From positions 124,001 through 188,000 of the forward strand of contig NZ_CP130721.1 of NCBI RefSeq assembly GCF_035984415.1: 64,000 bases of DNA, written 5' to 3'. The notes beneath the pieces are model-generated. The model was not told where the DNA came from. It did no database searches and worked only from the letters and a program-made list of their open reading frames with translations. The translations under genes and the position numbers were made by a program. Source of the stretch: Streptomyces sp. NBC_01296. GTDB lineage: Bacteria; Actinomycetota; Actinomycetes; Streptomycetales; Streptomycetaceae. Shown piece by piece: positions 42,010 to 51,094 of the stretch (its first letter is position 1; each line of letters begins with the position of its first letter).

Positions 42010-42355
42010 GCGTTCCTGTTTTATCGACCGCCGTCACTCCGGGAGCCGCTTTTTCGTTTGTGGTTGGTCTCCCGGCCCGTGTGCGTTCTTTGATGCTCTC
42101 GGGCCGTTTGACGGTCTTGCCGACGTCGTGGCGGTTGGCAGGGTGTCGGTTCTTGGGGCCGGGAGGGCGGCCAGGTCCTGGCCGGGATGGTTTCGGTGTC
42201 TGGGCCGGGCAGGCCGGGTTCGGGCGGAGGTTCCTGAATCCCTGGCGGACGCGGGCCGGGGTCAGCCGACCGTGGGAGACGGGCCGTTCCCAGGGGTGGC
42301 GGAGATCGGGGGCGGTCTTGCGGGGGAGGCGGAGTTGGGTGTGGGCGGCGATGAC
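42010..42355 (-). mobile_element. 3' fragment of a transposase gene (NF041680-like)
   Basis: Minus-strand reading gives VIAAHTQLRLPRKTAP, then GRLTPARVRQGFRNLRPN, then SRPGPGRPPGPKN and DVGKTVKRPESIKERT. That is the basic C-terminus I associate with a widespread Streptomyces DDE-type putative transposase (NF041680 group). An in-frame TGA lies just upstream and no catalytic part is present, so this is a relic. With small palindromes at 41954-41969, it fills the 42-kb gap between the damaged AccE gene and the next ORF. Confidence 0.6.
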
Positions 42356-42436
42356 CAGCCAGACACCTCACGTTCCTCCGCCGTCAAATCAGTCGGACCG
42401 CGTCCTCGAACAATGGCCTCGGGGTAGCCTCGCGGC

Positions 42437-42790
42437 GTGAGCGAGTCGGACTCTCCCCAGCACCCCTTGCCGACGTGGTCCCAGGTAGCCACTGTGCGGG
42501 ACTTCATCCATGGACGGACATATGCTGCCGCGGCTCCGACCATCCGCCTCGACGGAGCGCCGCCCCACGCCCCAGGGTCCGATCTGGCGCGTGTTGCGGA
42601 GGTCAACGGAGCCTTGTACGAGGTCACGTCTCACCTGTGCCGTCGTTTGCATGCCGAGCTCGCGGCGGGTCGCCCCGGGCCCGTCGCGGATGCGTCATGG
42701 GCGGCCCTGATCTCGACCGCCGCGTCCTGGCGTGAGGACCCTGAGCTGCCAGGCTGGATGAGCGAGCTGCTACCGGTCAAGCCGCGCTGA
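42437..42790 (+). CDS. Hypothetical protein, 117 aa
   Basis: I do not recognise this protein. It starts at GTG 42437 and ends in ELLPVKPR. It is hydrophilic with several Trp (WSQVATVRDFIHGRTYAAA, ASWREDPELPGWMSELL), has no signal peptide or membrane segment, and has third positions less GC-rich than the PKS genes. It lies between two transposase relics, and its last codons overlap the IS110 remnant on the opposite strand. It may be a passenger gene of a mobile element or a genuine chromosomal gene trapped in the scar. Confidence 0.45.
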   Translation: MSESDSPQHPLPTWSQVATVRDFIHGRTYAAAAPTIRLDGAPPHAPGSDLARVAEVNGALYEVTSHLCRRLHAELAAGRPGPVADASWAALISTAASWREDPELPGWMSELLPVKPR

Positions 42791-43408
42791 CTGCGAGCTC
42801 AGGTGGTGCTGGGAACGCCATCTGTTCGTCGAACAGCTTGTGCTGCTGCAGGCAGTGGTAGAGCTGGCCGATCATGCGGTTGAAGAGGTGTCGCAGGGCG
42901 GCCGCGTGCCAGTCTCCGTGTTCGTCGCGGCGGCGGCGGTAGTGGGCTTTGGCTCCCGGTGAGCCGTTCGGTTTTCCAGGTCGCGTCCTGCTGAGCGCGC
43001 GCGAGAACGGCGATGGCGCGGGCCAGGTCGCTGTCTCTCGGCAGCGGCCGGTGGGCGTGCATGTCGGTCCGGAGGATGTTCGCCAGGACCAAGGCGTCAC
43101 CGGGGTCGGACTTCTTGCGGGAGACTGCGTGCCGGTCACGGTATCGGGCGGCGGCCATCGGGTTGATGGCGAAGATCCGTCGATTGCCCGTCCGCAGGAC
43201 GGCGACGAGCAGGCCGCGGGACGTCTCGATCGCAATCGGGATCGGATCTTCGTCGGTGTCGCCGTACTCAGCAAGCAGTTCCAGCAAGAGCTTGTATCCG
43301 CCGGCGTCGTCCGTGATGTGCCGCTTGGCCGGCAGCTGGCCAGTGTCGTCGACCAGGGCGACGTCGTGCGTCTTCTCAGCCCAGTCGACACCGCAGTAGA
43401 TACGGAAA
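42777..43408 (-). mobile_element. IS110-family transposase remnant
   Basis: The minus strand encodes YCGVDWAEKTHDVALVDDTG (DEDD domain start with the first Asp), then ETSRGLLVAVLRTG, INPMAAARYRDRHAVSRKKSDPGDALVLA and ARAIAVLARAQQDATW: the N-terminal half of an IS110-type transposase in one frame. The middle is deleted, and a C-terminal piece (GDWHAAALRHLFNRMIGQL, then FDEQMAFPAPPELAVSAA) follows in another frame. The start codon is missing: coding homology begins right inside the palindrome at 43403-43453, so one element end abuts that hairpin. The element is inactive. Confidence 0.8.
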
Positions 43409-43453
43409 AGGCTGCCGCGGTCCTCCTGGGGAGGTCCGCGGCAGCCTTTTCCG
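43403..43453. terminator. 24-bp near-perfect palindrome, bidirectional terminator
   Basis: The arms 43403-43426 and 43430-43453 pair with one mismatch around a 3-nt loop. Each outer arm contains AAAA/TTTT, so transcripts from either side would leave a GC stem into a U run. It lies 25 bp past the stop of the minus-strand DUF5302 gene and marks the junction with the IS110 relic. Confidence 0.8.
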
Positions 43454-43477
43454 TCTGCGCGGCGGGAAAGCCGCGTG

Positions 43478-43660
43478 TCACCCGGTCTTGCGCCGGAAGT
43501 ACCGCTTCTGCCCGGCCGGGCCGCTCATGCCCTTGACGCTCAGACGGCCGTCCTCGTGCGCCTGCCGCGCCCGGCTGGCGTTGCCCTTGCGCTCGAGGGC
43601 ATCACGGAATTTCCGGCGGGCGTCGTTCTCCTCGACATTGCTCTGCGGCGTATCGGTCAT
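43478..43660 (-). CDS. DUF5302 small basic protein
   Basis: A 60-residue protein ending in GPAGQKRYFRRKTG, with a DARRKFRDALERKG helix in the first half: the DUF5302 pattern, function unknown. The leader CAGGAGGTACGT-ATG is the same as for the copy at 50613, so gene and ribosome site were duplicated together. It is the last gene of the minus-strand unit P450-KASIII-MFS-DUF5302, 94 bp behind the exporter, and is closed by the palindromic terminator. Three relatives (one fused) lie within 10 kb, each next to an exporter gene. The basic C-terminus suggests nucleic-acid, ribosome or membrane contact, but that is speculation. Confidence 0.8.
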   Translation of the reverse strand: MTDTPQSNVEENDARRKFRDALERKGNASRARQAHEDGRLSVKGMSGPAGQKRYFRRKTG

Positions 43661-43754
43661 ACGTACCTCCTGGACGCGATGTGCAGCACGGCCAGCCTGA
43701 CAGGGACGTCCGGGACTGGCGAGCCATCCTTTTGTTGGGGGAAAGGAATTCGGC

Positions 43755-45263
43755 CTATGCCGGGTCGGGCACGAGACCGCGGGCGGTGAGGTCCGTCCGC
43801 TCGGCCTTCCCGGCGGGCCCGGCCTCCGTGTCCGCCGGCTTGCTGCGGGGCAGCAGCGGGGCGAGGGCGGCGGTCAGCAGGAAGGCGGCGACGTTGTACC
43901 AGAGGGTGACGGAGACGGCGGAGCTGAAGTCGGCGGCTCGCGCCGCGGCCGTCCCCGCGGTGTCCGGGCCCACAAGCCCGAAGAGGACGGCCCCGACGAC
44001 CGCGATGCCGATCGCGGCACCGAACTGTGTGGCGGCGTTGACCACGCCGGATCCGGCGCCCGCGTCCTTGGGGGGCAGGTCACCGAGCACGGCCGTGGCG
44101 AGGATGGGCGTGCTCAACCCCATGCCCAGGCCCATGAGGAAGGCCGCGCCGGCCACGTACGGCATGGTCAGTGCGGCGCCCTGGGTGTGCACGACGCCGA
44201 TCGCGGCCAGGGAGCTCAGCGCCATGATGAGGGCGCCCGCCGCCACGAACAGGCGTCCCCGGGTGGCCCCGAAGCGCCAGCCGAGCTGGAACGTGGCGAC
44301 GATGCCCAGCGGCCACGCCGCGATGGCGAGTGCCGTGTCGCCCACCGACCAGCCCAGACCGAACTGGAGGTGGTAGGTGAGCACGAAGGAGAACGAGCTG
44401 ATGCCGGTGAACGCGAGCAGGGTCACGACCAGGCCGGCGGAGAAGGAGCGGTGGCGGAACAGGGCCGGGTCCACGAGAGCGGATCCGTTCTTCGCCTGCC
44501 TCCTGCGCTCGTGGACCACGAACGCGAGGAACAGTGGCACCGAGGCGGCCATCAGCACGAACATCCAGGCGGGCCAGCCCTGTTCGCGGCCCTGGACGAG
44601 CGGGAACATCACGCCCAGGGAGGCCGCGGTCAGCAGGACCACGCCGGGCATGTCGAGCTGCGGGCGCTCGTCGGCGCGGAAGGAGGGCAGCGACCGGGCT
44701 CCGAGGATCAGCGCGAGAATCCCGATCGGGACGTTGACGAAGAACACCGTACGCCAGCCGAGGCCCATCAGGTCGAGGTCGGTGAGCAGACCGCCCAGCA
44801 GCGGTCCCCCGATGCTGCCGAGGCTGAGCAGACCGCCCACCAGACCGGCGGCCAGGGCCCACTCCTTGCGGTCGAAGGTCCGGACGATGACGGCCATGAC
44901 CTGGGGAAGCATGAGGGCGGCCATGAACCCCTGCATGAAGCGGCCGGCGACCAGCATGCCCGGGGAGACGGCCAGACCGCTCAGGGCGGACGCCACGGTG
45001 AACAGGGCGACACCGGTCATGAAGACCCGCTTGGCCCCGAAGATGTCACCGAGTCGCCCGCCGGTGATCAGGAACATGGCGAAGGCGAGGGCGTAGCCGG
45101 CCATGGTCCACTGAGCGGAGGCGAAGCCGATCTCCATGTCCCGCTGGATGCTGGGCAGGGCGACGGTGACGATGTTGGCGTCGAGGCCGTCGAGGAAGGA
45201 GGCGGTGCCAAGTACGCCCAGGGCGACCCATCGCGCGCGTCCGGACTGTGCTGTGTCTGTCAC
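43755..45263 (-). CDS. MFS drug exporter, DHA2 (EmrB/QacA) family
   Basis: A 502-residue, probably 14-helix drug:proton antiporter that would export the product across the membrane. Start GTG 45263 (VTDTAQSGRARWVALGVLG). Motif A-like GGRLGDIFGAKRVF lies after helix 2, and motif C-like LGSIGGPLLGGLLTD in helix 5. The DAGAGSGVVNAATQFG stretch near the C-terminus is typical of antibiotic-cluster members. It follows the KASIII-type gene (104-bp gap) in the minus-strand operon. A truncated paralogue of opposite orientation lies at 49.29-50.51 kb, and the leader of a third is fused at 41.33 kb. It is the only intact exporter in the window. Confidence 0.93.
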   Translation of the reverse strand: MTDTAQSGRARWVALGVLGTASFLDGLDANIVTVALPSIQRDMEIGFASAQWTMAGYALAFAMFLITGGRLGDIFGAKRVFMTGVALFTVASALSGLAVSPGMLVAGRFMQGFMAALMLPQVMAVIVRTFDRKEWALAAGLVGGLLSLGSIGGPLLGGLLTDLDLMGLGWRTVFFVNVPIGILALILGARSLPSFRADERPQLDMPGVVLLTAASLGVMFPLVQGREQGWPAWMFVLMAASVPLFLAFVVHERRRQAKNGSALVDPALFRHRSFSAGLVVTLLAFTGISSFSFVLTYHLQFGLGWSVGDTALAIAAWPLGIVATFQLGWRFGATRGRLFVAAGALIMALSSLAAIGVVHTQGAALTMPYVAGAAFLMGLGMGLSTPILATAVLGDLPPKDAGAGSGVVNAATQFGAAIGIAVVGAVLFGLVGPDTAGTAAARAADFSSAVSVTLWYNVAAFLLTAALAPLLPRSKPADTEAGPAGKAERTDLTARGLVPDPA

Positions 45264-45367
45264 GTGATCAGCTCCTGGGAGAAGGGTGGGGGGTGGGGCC
45301 GTCCCGCCGGACCTGCCGCGCGGCGCTGCCGCCCTGCCGTCGCCCGGGGGGCGGCGGCAGGCCGGGT

Positions 45368-46387
45368 TCACACCTCGAAGACGGCGCTCGCCCAGCTCAT
45401 GCCGCGTCCGACGGCGGCCAGGGCGACGTGGTCGCCCTGCCGGAGGACGTCTTGCTCGACGTCCCGGGCGAGGGCGAACAGGGGGTCGGCGGCACCGAGG
45501 TGCCCGTAGTCCTCGGCGAGCGACAGGTTGGTGCGCTCCGCGGGGAAGTCCAGGGCCGCGACGAGTCCCGCCATGGCCGGCTGGTTGTCGAAGGGCAGGT
45601 TGAGCCGGGCCAGGTCGGTGAAATCGACACCGGCGCGCTTGCAGGCGCGTTCCACGACGAGCCGGTACTGGTTGCGGGCGTGGGTGCCGAACGCGGAGAT
45701 CTTCTCGTGGTCGTCGCCGAAGTACTCCTTCACCTCGGCGATGCCCCGTACCCTCGGTGCGCTGCCCGCCGCGCCGGGCGTGCCGAAGGGGGCCGCCGCG
45801 CCTCCCACGTCGAGGCGGAAGAAGTCGACGTAGGTGCCGTCCGTGGTGATGTCGCTCGCGCGCCAGCGCAGCCGGTCGTGACCGCGGCGGGCGACCGCCG
45901 CGACGGCACCGTCCGAGAAGCAGCCCGCCCCCGTCTCCAGCCGGTTCCAGTAGGGCTCGGCGACGCGGCTGGCCGCGACCACCACGGCCGTCCGGTACTC
46001 GGGATGGGTGGCGAACTTCCCGGCCACCAGGTCGAACGCGGCGACGCCCGACGAGCACGCCTGGGTCAGCAGGACCGCCTCCGCGCCGTCGGCGCCGAGC
46101 CGGTGCAGGAGGCTCGCCGCCGCGTCCCAGTACAGGTACTCGGTGATGTCGGTGACCGCGAGGACCAGCAGGTCGATGTCGCCGGCGTCCGTGCCGGCGG
46201 CGTCCAGCGCCTTCCGTACGGCCTGGTACGACAGGTCCGTCAGGCCAACCCCTTCGGGGCACCGGTGCATGTAGCGGCTCGCGTAGGTGCGGACCCGCTC
46301 GATGTCCTCGGTGTACTCGGCGGCGACGTCCAGCACCGGCACCTCGTCGCCGAGTTCGTAGCCGAGTGACATCAGGCCGAAACTCAT
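45368..46387 (-). CDS. KASIII-type acyltransferase with Cys-His-Asp triad
   Basis: A 339-residue FabH-like thiolase-fold protein with the nucleophile Cys111 in TQACSSG. Condensing KASIII enzymes complete the site with His in HQAN and Asn in GNxSAAS. Here those places read LPFDNQPA and YGHLGAADP. His296 and Asp301 of GHLGAAD have the spacing described for the Cys/Ser-His-Asp acyl-transferring homologues CerJ and DpsC. It therefore more likely esterifies a hydroxyl (on sugar or polyketide) or transfers a starter than makes a C-C bond. Start ATG 46387 has AAGGAG upstream. It lies between a P450 (35 bp) and the exporter in one minus-strand operon, consistent with hydroxylation followed by acylation. 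The substrate is unknown. Confidence 0.85.
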   Translation of the reverse strand: MSFGLMSLGYELGDEVPVLDVAAEYTEDIERVRTYASRYMHRCPEGVGLTDLSYQAVRKALDAAGTDAGDIDLLVLAVTDITEYLYWDAAASLLHRLGADGAEAVLLTQACSSGVAAFDLVAGKFATHPEYRTAVVVAASRVAEPYWNRLETGAGCFSDGAVAAVARRGHDRLRWRASDITTDGTYVDFFRLDVGGAAAPFGTPGAAGSAPRVRGIAEVKEYFGDDHEKISAFGTHARNQYRLVVERACKRAGVDFTDLARLNLPFDNQPAMAGLVAALDFPAERTNLSLAEDYGHLGAADPLFALARDVEQDVLRQGDHVALAAVGRGMSWASAVFEV

Positions 46388-46422
46388 GTGATCTCCTTGT
46401 CTGGGGCCCCTCCGGGCCGTGG

Positions 46423-47628
46423 CTACCAGGTGACCGGCAGCCGGTGTACGCCGTAGATGGCCATGTCGGTGCACAGGGGTATCTCCTCGGCCGGAACCGC
46501 CATCCGCAGGCGAGGGAACCGGCGCAGCAGGCCGGCGTACGCGATCCGCAGCTCGACCCGTGCGAGATGGTGTCCGAGGCACTGGTGCACACCGTGCCCG
46601 AACGACAGTTGGCCGCCCGGCCTCCGCGCGGTGTCGAACCGCTCCGGGTCCGCGTCGAAGCGCCGCGGATCGCGGTTCGCGGCCGACAGGGAGAGCACGA
46701 GGCACTCACCGGCCGCGATCCGGTGGCCGCCGAGGTCCACGTCGGTCAGCGCGGTCCGCATCAGCCCCGCCCGGAAGAGCGGGAGGTACCGCAGCAGTTC
46801 CTCGACGGCGCCGTCGAGGAGGTCCGGGTCGGCCCTCAGCCCGGCCCACTGGTCCGGATGGCTCAGCAGGGTGTAGACGCCGAGTCCGAGCATGCTCGCC
46901 GTGGTCTCGTGGCCGGCGATCAGTACGACCAGCGCCACGGTCGCGATCTCCTGGTCGGAAAGCTCGCCCCCTTCGATCAGGCTGCTGATCAGGTCCGCCC
47001 CGGGCTCCGCGCGTTTGCGCGGCACGAGCCCGCCGAGGTAGGCGACCATGTCAGCGTACGCGCCGTGGGTCTCCTCCTGCGTGGAGTCCAGCCTGAAGAA
47101 GGTGGCCACGTCGTGACGGAACATGTCCTGCTCGGCGTACGGCACGCCGAGGATCTCGCAGATCAGCAGGGTCGGGATCGGGATGGCGAACTCGGCGACG
47201 AGGTCGGCTCCGCGCCCCGCGGCCTCCAGCGCGTCCAGCCGCTGCTCGACGATCTCCTCGATCCGGGGCGCCAGTTCCCTGATCCGTCGCGCCGTGAAGT
47301 GCTTGGTGAGGGGCTTGCGGTAGCGGGTGTGCTCCGGTGCGTCCATACCGATGAACTGGCCGGGCTCCGCGGGTGTGATCCTCTCCGTGCCGAACGGATG
47401 GTCGAAGGCGGCGTGATGGTGCAGTTCCTGCCGTGCGCTGAACCGCTGGTCGGCGAGGACGGACCGCACCAGGGAGTGGCTGGTGACCAGCCAGCCCCTG
47501 TGCCCGTCCGGGAACAGCATCGGGGTGACGGGCTCCCGGTCCCGGAACACTCTCAGTTCGAGGGGTGGGTCGAGGGCTGACGGCCGCTCCGTGGGCAGCT
47601 TGACCGGCTGGCACAGGGTGTTGGGCAC
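46423..47628 (-). CDS. Cytochrome P450 (CYP107-like)
   Basis: A 401-residue P450 from GTG 47628. The I-helix has the canonical AGHETT, the ExxR is EELLR, and the haem loop is FGHGVHQCLG. It resembles the P450 at 60.8 kb throughout (for example PDGxxGWLVT near the N-terminus, GVPYxxxxFxR, ending in RLPV(T/G)W), so they are paralogues. It opens the minus-strand operon and is preceded at 47670-47709 by heptamer repeats in 11-bp register. Hydroxylation at a site then used by the neighbouring acyltransferase is a reasonable inference. CYP107 similarity is by motif pattern only. Confidence 0.92.
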   Translation of the reverse strand: MPNTLCQPVKLPTERPSALDPPLELRVFRDREPVTPMLFPDGHRGWLVTSHSLVRSVLADQRFSARQELHHHAAFDHPFGTERITPAEPGQFIGMDAPEHTRYRKPLTKHFTARRIRELAPRIEEIVEQRLDALEAAGRGADLVAEFAIPIPTLLICEILGVPYAEQDMFRHDVATFFRLDSTQEETHGAYADMVAYLGGLVPRKRAEPGADLISSLIEGGELSDQEIATVALVVLIAGHETTASMLGLGVYTLLSHPDQWAGLRADPDLLDGAVEELLRYLPLFRAGLMRTALTDVDLGGHRIAAGECLVLSLSAANRDPRRFDADPERFDTARRPGGQLSFGHGVHQCLGHHLARVELRIAYAGLLRRFPRLRMAVPAEEIPLCTDMAIYGVHRLPVTW

Positions 47629-47669
47629 GTCCTACTCCATCTCTCTGGCATCTCGGAGGCCTCTCCAGC

Positions 47670-47709
47670 TTCGCGACGAGCCCTGGACACGCGCTCGAGC
47701 CGACCTCGA
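47670..47709 (-). promoter_or_regulatory. Four heptamer repeats, 11-bp period, before the minus-strand operon
   Basis: Read on the minus strand, heptamers are TCGAGGT (47709-47703), TCGAGCG (47698-47692), TCCAGGG (47687-47681) and TCGCGAA (47676-47670), with 4-bp spacers, ending 41 bp before the P450 start. The architecture is the same as at 2800-2850, pointing at a SARP/OmpR-type regulator. Confidence 0.7.
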
Positions 47710-47751
47710 GCGGCGCCGCTGGGCCGCCGGGCCGCGCCCGGCCCGGCCCGG

Positions 47752-49277
47752 TCACAGTCCCCCCAGTACGGCGTCGAGCGCCTTGTCCATCTCCTCGGCC
47801 GTCAGTTCCCCGGCGGCCTGGAGCGCCTCGCCGACGTCGGCGGGGGCCGGGACCCCTCGGGCCGTGCGAGCTCCAGCAGCCGGTCGAGCAGACCGCTCGG
47901 CCGCAGCAGATCGGGGCTGACACGGTCCAGTGCCCACTGGGCGGCCCGCACCGGGTCCTGCGGCGGTGCCTCACCGGAGGCGGGCTCGTCGAAGGGCAGC
48001 CGCCCGCGCAGGAAGTCGGCGATGGCCCAGGGCGTCGGGGCCAGGGCGTCCAGGAAGGCGTTGGCCGCTCCGTAGCTGCCCTGGCCGGGCGAGCCCAGAG
48101 TGCGCGCCACGGAGGAGAACAGCACGAAGGCCGCCAAGTCCAGGTCCAGGTCCCGGGTCAGCTCGTGCAGGTGCCAGGCGCCCGTGAGCTTGGGCGCCAG
48201 GACCCGCTCGAACCGCTCCGCCGTCTGATTGCGCACGACTCCGTCGTCGATCACGGCCGCGAGGTGCACCACGCCGGTCAGCGGGTGCTCGCGCCCGGCC
48301 TCGGCCACGGCCGGGGCGACCTGGTCGCTGACCGGCATGTCGCAGGCCACGATCCGTACGGACGCGGCGCCCGCCTCGGCCAGTTCGGCCGCCAGCTCCG
48401 CCGCGCCCGGCGCCGCCGAGCCTGACGCGACGTCAGTACCAGGTGGTGCACGCCGTGCCGGCCGACCAGGTGGCGGGCGACCTGACGGCCCAGCTCACCC
48501 GTGCCCCCGCTGACCAGCACCGTGCCGTGCGGGTCGAGCACGCGCGGGACCGTGAGGACGATCTTGCCGGTATGCCGTCCCGACGCCATGTGGCGGAACG
48601 CGCCGGGCGCCTCCCTCACGTCGTACGCGAGGTGCGGCAGGGGCTCGATCGTGCCGTCCGCGAGCAGCCCGGACAGCTCCGTCAGCATCCGGTGCAGGTG
48701 CGGGGGCTCCAGCGACATCAGGTCGAACGCACGGTAGACGACGCCCGGATGGGCCTCGGCGACCTCGCGCGGGTCGCGGATGTCGGTCTTGCCCATCTCC
48801 AGGAACCGGCCGCCGCGCGGCAGCAGGCGCAGTGAGGCGTCCGTGAACTCCCCGGCGAGCGAGTTGAGGACCACGTCCACACCCGTGCCTCCGGTACCGG
48901 TCAGCCACTGCGCCTCGAAAGGCCGTGTCGCGGGACGAGGCGATCCGCTCGTCGGGCAGCCCGAGGCCTTGCAGCGTCTGCCACTTGGCCCGGCCGGCCG
49001 TGCCGTAGACCTCGGCGCCCAGGTGGTGGGCAAGTTGTACGGCGGCCATGTCGACACCGCCCGCCGCCGCGTGGACGAGCAGGCGACCATGCCGAGCGCG
49101 TTGAGGACGTCACGGAAGTTCATGCCCGCGGCGCGCACCCGCGACCCGCACCTCGCCGTCGCCGAGCGGCTCCGAGCGGTCCACGGGGACCAGTTCGAGG
49201 CTGTCGATGCTGCCCTTCTCGCGGATGTCGAGGTGCCAGGGCCAGTACCCGGCGGGCGGCTGGAGCGTGCCGCCGGA
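47752..49277 (-). pseudogene. Degenerate PKS 3' end (ER-KR-docking), inverted copy
   Basis: The minus strand carries the decayed end of a PKS closely related to module 6 of PKS3: GGTLQPPAGYWPWHLD and IREKGSIDSLELVPV (start of ER), MNFRDVLNALGMVA, DVVLNSLAGEFTDASLRLL, VSGGTGELGRQVARHL (KR), VHLAAVIDDGVVRNQT, and the docking tail ELTAEEMDKALDAVLGGL. About 80 residues are deleted within ER and roughly 180 from KR through ACP (LDALA joined to PTPWAIADFL). Several frameshifts split it. Read in its own direction it precedes the minus-strand P450 operon, just as PKS3 precedes the other exporter. Its upstream end is cut at 49277 and joined head-to-head to the truncated MFS gene. Confidence 0.88.
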
Positions 49278-49290
49278 CTTGGCCGCCACC

Positions 49291-50508
49291 GCCCCGGGCG
49301 TGCTCGTCGGCGGCCGCCTGATGCAAGGCCTGACGGCGGCGCTGATGGTGCCCCAGGTGATGTCCGTCATCATGACCATGTTCGACCAGAAGGAATGGGT
49401 CGTCGCCTTCTCCCTGATGGGCGCCGTCCTCGGACTGGGCGGGGTCAGCGGACCGCTGCTCGGCGGCACCCTGACCGACCTGGACCTCTTCGGCCTCGGC
49501 TGGCGTTCGATCTTCTTCGTGAACATCCCCTTCGGGATCCTCGCGGTGGCCCTGGCCGCCTGGACCATGCCGGAGAGCAAGTCGGACCAATCGCCCCGGC
49601 TCGACATCACCGGCGTCGTCCTGATCACCCTGGCCTCGCTCGGGCTCATGTACCCGCTGGTCCAGGGCCGCGAAGAGGGCTGGCCGGGCTGGATGTTCGC
49701 CCTCTTCGCCGGCTCGGTGCTGCTGTTCGCCGCCTTCGGCGTCCACCAGAGCCGCCGCCACCGCCGCGACGGATCCGCACTGGTCCCGCCCACCCTGTTC
49801 CACCACCGCTCGTTCCGCGCCGGCGTCGTCGTGGTCATGCTGGCGTTCTCCGGCATCACCTCGTTCTTCCTGGTGCTGACCTACCACATGCAGCTGGGGC
49901 TCGGCTGGTCGGCGCTGCGCACCGCGCTGGTGACGGTGGCCTTCCCCATCGGCATCATGGCCACCTTCCAGATCGCCTGGCGCAAGGGCACCGCCAACGG
50001 GCGCAAGTTCGTCGCGATCGGCACGTCCGTGATGACGCTCGGCACCCTCGCCATGATCCTCGCGGTGTCGAGCCAGGGCGCCGGAATCGACTGGTACCAC
50101 GTCGCGGGCGCCGAACTGATCGTGGGCTTCGGCATGGGCCTGTGCTCGCCGATCCTGACCAACGTGGTGCTCGGCGACATCCCCCCGCAGGACGCCGGAG
50201 CCGGCTCCGGCGTGGTCAACGCCGTCATCCAGTTCGGAACGGCCGCGGGCATCGCCATCGTCGGCGTCATCTTCTTCAGCCTCACGGGCAGCGAGGTCGC
50301 GGGCGCGGACCGGGCCGACCGCTTCAGCGACGCCACCTCCGTGACGCTCTGGTACAACGTCGCCGTCTTCACGCTCGTCGCCCTCCTCAGCCCGCTCCTG
50401 CCCGCCTCGAAGACCCCTCAGGCCGAGCCGGAGACGACGTCTGCGGAGCCCGCCGCACAGACCGCGGCGCCCGCCACGAAGGACCGGCTCCTCCTTGACA
50501 CCGCCTGA
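49291..50508 (+). pseudogene. MFS exporter lacking its first ~105 residues
   Basis: The frame begins abruptly at APGVLVGGRLMQG, which aligns with about residue 105 of the intact exporter (SPGMLVAGRFMQG), and runs to the stop at 50508. Helices 4-14 and DAGAGSGVVNAVIQFG are preserved and the remaining codons look undamaged, so truncation is recent. No start codon or ribosome site precedes it; the upstream DNA is the inverted PKS remnant. It is followed by the intact DUF5302 gene. The leader peptide of a similar exporter survives at 41333, but residues of about 30-105 are found in neither piece. A functional transporter is not expected. Confidence 0.88.
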
Positions 50509-50612
50509 CCCCGGAAATGGCGAATTCCATTGCCTGGAGTCGTGAATGCGGGGTCGTCATTCTAGCAATTCTGTGCCAGACTTTTTCTGTCGATTGATTG
50601 CAGGAGGTACGT

Positions 50613-50795
50613 ATGACTGACAAGTCGTTCGACGGTGGCGTTGCAGAAGATGCCAAGGAGAAGTTCCGCGAGGCGCTGGAGCGCAAGTCCAACGCAACGC
50701 GCGCCCGCACGGCTCACGAAGAGGGCCGCATCAAGGTGAAGAACATGAGCGGTTCGGCCGGCCAGAAGCGGTATTTCCGCAGGAAGACTGGTTGA
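50613..50795 (+). CDS. DUF5302 small basic protein, intact copy
   Basis: A 60-residue protein with a charged helix (AKEKFREALERKSNATRART) and the conserved tail GSAGQKRYFRRKTG. The start ATG 50613 follows a perfect AGGAGGT. It is 104 bp downstream of the truncated exporter and is closed by a strong terminator, so it is probably expressed from a promoter in that gap or by read-through. The minus-strand copy (43478-43660) and the fused copy (41333-41500) are close paralogues. The family has no known function. Repeated linkage to exporter genes suggests a role in export or resistance, an inference from position only. Confidence 0.85.
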   Translation: MTDKSFDGGVAEDAKEKFREALERKSNATRARTAHEEGRIKVKNMSGSAGQKRYFRRKTG

Positions 50796-50821
50796 TCAAA
50801 CCCGACTCCACCCCCCATGGG

Positions 50822-50865
50822 TCGCCGCGGTCCATTCCACTGGAATGGACCGCGGCGGCTTTTTG
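50822..50865 (+). terminator. Strong intrinsic terminator after DUF5302
   Basis: GCCGCGGTCCATTCCA (50824-50839) pairs with the complementary arm starting at 50841, with outer GC pairs, followed by TTTTT at 50860-50864. The core CCATTC...GGAATGG is shared with the terminator at 41524-41569. Confidence 0.9.
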
Positions 50866-50883
50866 TGTGCCTGCAATATCCAC

Positions 50884-50934
50884 TCGAATCGTGCTCGAAT
50901 TCAACTCGAATTATGCTTGGATTTCAGTGGAGAA
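50884..50934 (+). promoter_or_regulatory. Heptamer array, 11-bp period, before the AccE-like gene
   Basis: Heptamers start at 50884 (TCGAATC), 50895 (TCGAATT), 50906 (TCGAATT), 50917 (TTGGATT) and, more degenerate, 50928 (TGGAGAA), all in exact 11-bp register. The array begins directly after the DUF5302 terminator and is 160 bp upstream of the AccE-like gene. It is missing from the damaged copy at 41.58 kb. Confidence 0.72.
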
Positions 50935-51094
50935 TTGGACCCGCGACGATGCGTTCCGGCCATGATCGCAAGTGTTCGCGAGTCATTCCGTACGCATTCC
51001 CGTGCGGAACCCGAGGCGGGCTGTAGCGCCCGCGCTGATCCTGGAGTGTCCGGCACCAGGCGCATCCCGGTGCGACCGTCGAAAGGGGCTCCCC

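Noticed and set aside
41952..42440. A plus-strand ORF in the 42-kb gap
   Set aside because: It is the antisense of the transposase C-terminal relic, which has recognisable sequence on the minus strand.
49291..50508. A functional second exporter
   Set aside because: The first helices are missing, there is no start or ribosome site, and the upstream DNA is an inverted PKS fragment.
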